From Petrolisthes cinctipes (lineage: Eukaryota > Arthropoda > Malacostraca > Decapoda > Porcellanidae): 64,000 nucleotides of DNA. Both the position numbers and the translations under genes were made by a program. The stretch is from positions 1,558,501 through 1,622,500 of the forward strand of contig JAWQEG010001234.1 in assembly GCA_033782935.1 (NCBI GenBank), written 5' to 3'. Shown here piece after piece: positions 63,471-64,000 of this stretch (position 1 is the first letter of the stretch; every line of letters begins with the position of its first letter). The notes under the pieces were generated by a model. That model did not search any database and was not told the origin of the DNA. It saw only the letters and a list, made by a program, of their open reading frames with translations.

Positions 63471-64000
63471 TTCGGGTGTTTTGAGCCTGAATTTGAGATA
63501 TAAACGGGTACAGAAGATGCATGCACATATCGACTTTGGACACTTAAAATATCGAATTTTTTGCATGTTTTGAGCCTATATTTTGAAAACATTCTAGCAC
63601 TGAGTAGGCATGTACAGATCGCTTTTGGTACCCAAAAATATCGAATTTTTGGGTGTTTTAAGGTTGAATTTGAGATATAAACGTGTGCAGAAGATGCATA
63701 CACATATTGACTTTGGGCATATAAAATATCGATTTTCAGCATGTTTAGGGCCTGTATCTGAGTAGGCATGTACAGATCGCTTCTGGGACCCCAAAATATC
63801 GAATTTTCGGGTGTTTGGAGCCTGAATTCGAGATATAAACGGGTACAGAAGATGCATGCACATATCGACTTTTGGGCACCTAAAATATCGATTTTCTGTA
63901 TGTTTTGGTCCTGTATTTTGAAAATACTCTAACACGGAGTAGGCATGTACAGATCGCTTCTGGGACCCCAAAATATCGATTTTTCGGTAGTTTTGGGCCT

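Larger units (their letters stand above)
1..64000. repeat. Satellite DNA array, ~177 bp monomer, whole window
   Basis: The same unit recurs head to tail through the entire window in one orientation. Landmarks in order are AGGCATGTACAGATCGCTTC, TGGGACCCC, AAAATATCGAATTTTCGGG, TGAGCCTGAATTTGAG, ATAAACGGGTACAGAAG, ATGCATGCACATATCGACTT, GGGCACCTAAAATATCG and GCATGTTTTGGGCCT. Measured from one AGGC landmark to the next, spacings are 176-177 bp for full monomers (for example 327, 504, 680, 857, 1034) and 158, 147 or 129 bp for deletion variants. I see no unrelated sequence longer than the 40-55 bp telomeric islands. Arrays like this are typical of constitutive heterochromatin (centromere, pericentromere or subtelomere); the sequence does not decide which. 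Many open frames exist, but they follow the repeat period and have no recognisable domain, so no gene is called. Confidence 0.98.
61494..64000 (+). repeat. 3,954 bp HOR, copy 2 (cut by window end)
   Basis: It follows copy 1 at a constant offset of 3,954 bp to the last base of the window, with few differences (for example CTCGAAAAC for CTTGAAAAC at about 62,930). Only about 2.5 kb is visible, so the array certainly continues to the right. Confidence 0.88.

Noticed and set aside
1..64000. About two hundred open reading frames of 60-251 codons, mostly on the minus strand
   Set aside because: They follow the 177 bp repeat (59-residue period), overlap in several frames, begin at whichever ATG the repeat supplies, and have no recognisable domain, signal peptide or conserved start context. 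They are explained by the satellite.
1..64000. CRISPR array, because of the regular repeats
   Set aside because: The units are directly adjacent 129-177 bp monomers with no unique spacers, and there are no cas genes. The period and the TTAGG islands fit a eukaryotic satellite.
1..64000. tRNA, rRNA or other structured RNA genes
   Set aside because: I saw no recognisable tRNA boxes or rRNA segments, and all sequence aligns to the monomer. Short AT-rich dyads are part of the repeat.

Overview
The whole 64 kb window is one tandem satellite-DNA array. I find no protein-coding gene, RNA gene, transposon or CRISPR in it. The basic monomer is about 177 bp (roughly 39% GC, hand-counted on one consensus). 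It is repeated about 375 times, always in the same orientation and without a break. The many open reading frames, mostly on the minus strand, are a by-product of the repeat: 177 is 3 x 59, so frames stay in phase from monomer to monomer and give 59-residue periodic, low-complexity peptides. I annotate none as a gene. Six short interstitial blocks of (TTAGG)n, the canonical insect/arthropod telomere repeat, point to an insect or other arthropod. That assignment is inference, and I cannot name the species or say whether the locus is centromeric, pericentromeric or subtelomeric.

Monomer structure. The 177 bp monomer is itself a diverged dimer of two ~88 bp half-units; my hand alignment gives 60 of 88 identical positions without gaps. 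Length variants come from recurrent internal deletions: dA (29 bp lost, ~147 bp monomer), dB (18-19 bp lost, ~158 bp), dAB (both lost, 129 bp) and a rarer dC (23 bp lost). Mixtures of these give the higher-order repeats (HORs): 323 (147+176), 335 (158+177), 501 (177+147+177), 512 (177+158+177) and 853 bp.

Layout. 1-8,450: disordered, diverged mosaic with small local duplications. 8,451-14,240: interleaved duplicate blocks (offsets 2,716, 3,709 and 3,370 bp) plus a 335 bp dimer. 14,241-17,517: 835 and 853 bp repeats. 17,518-20,876: first TTAGG island, a diverged third copy of the 853 bp unit, and a block also found at 42 and 47 kb. 20,877-25,110: mosaic with a 512 bp trimer. 25,111-34,074: long HOR blocks of variable length (2,566, 3,883 and 2,515 bp). 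34,075-35,670: truncated further block ending in the second TTAGG island. 35,671-41,190: 2,165 bp HOR with an internal 1,182 bp duplication. 41,731-51,794: near-identical 5,033 bp tandem duplication, each copy with two TTAGG islands. 51,795-64,000: nested 1,524, 3,054 and 3,954 bp repeats containing paired 501 bp trimers; the last copy runs off the window end.

Order increases from left to right: old, scrambled, short-range duplications on the left and large, nearly identical, nested duplications on the right. This is what unequal exchange and gene conversion acting more recently on the right-hand part would leave.
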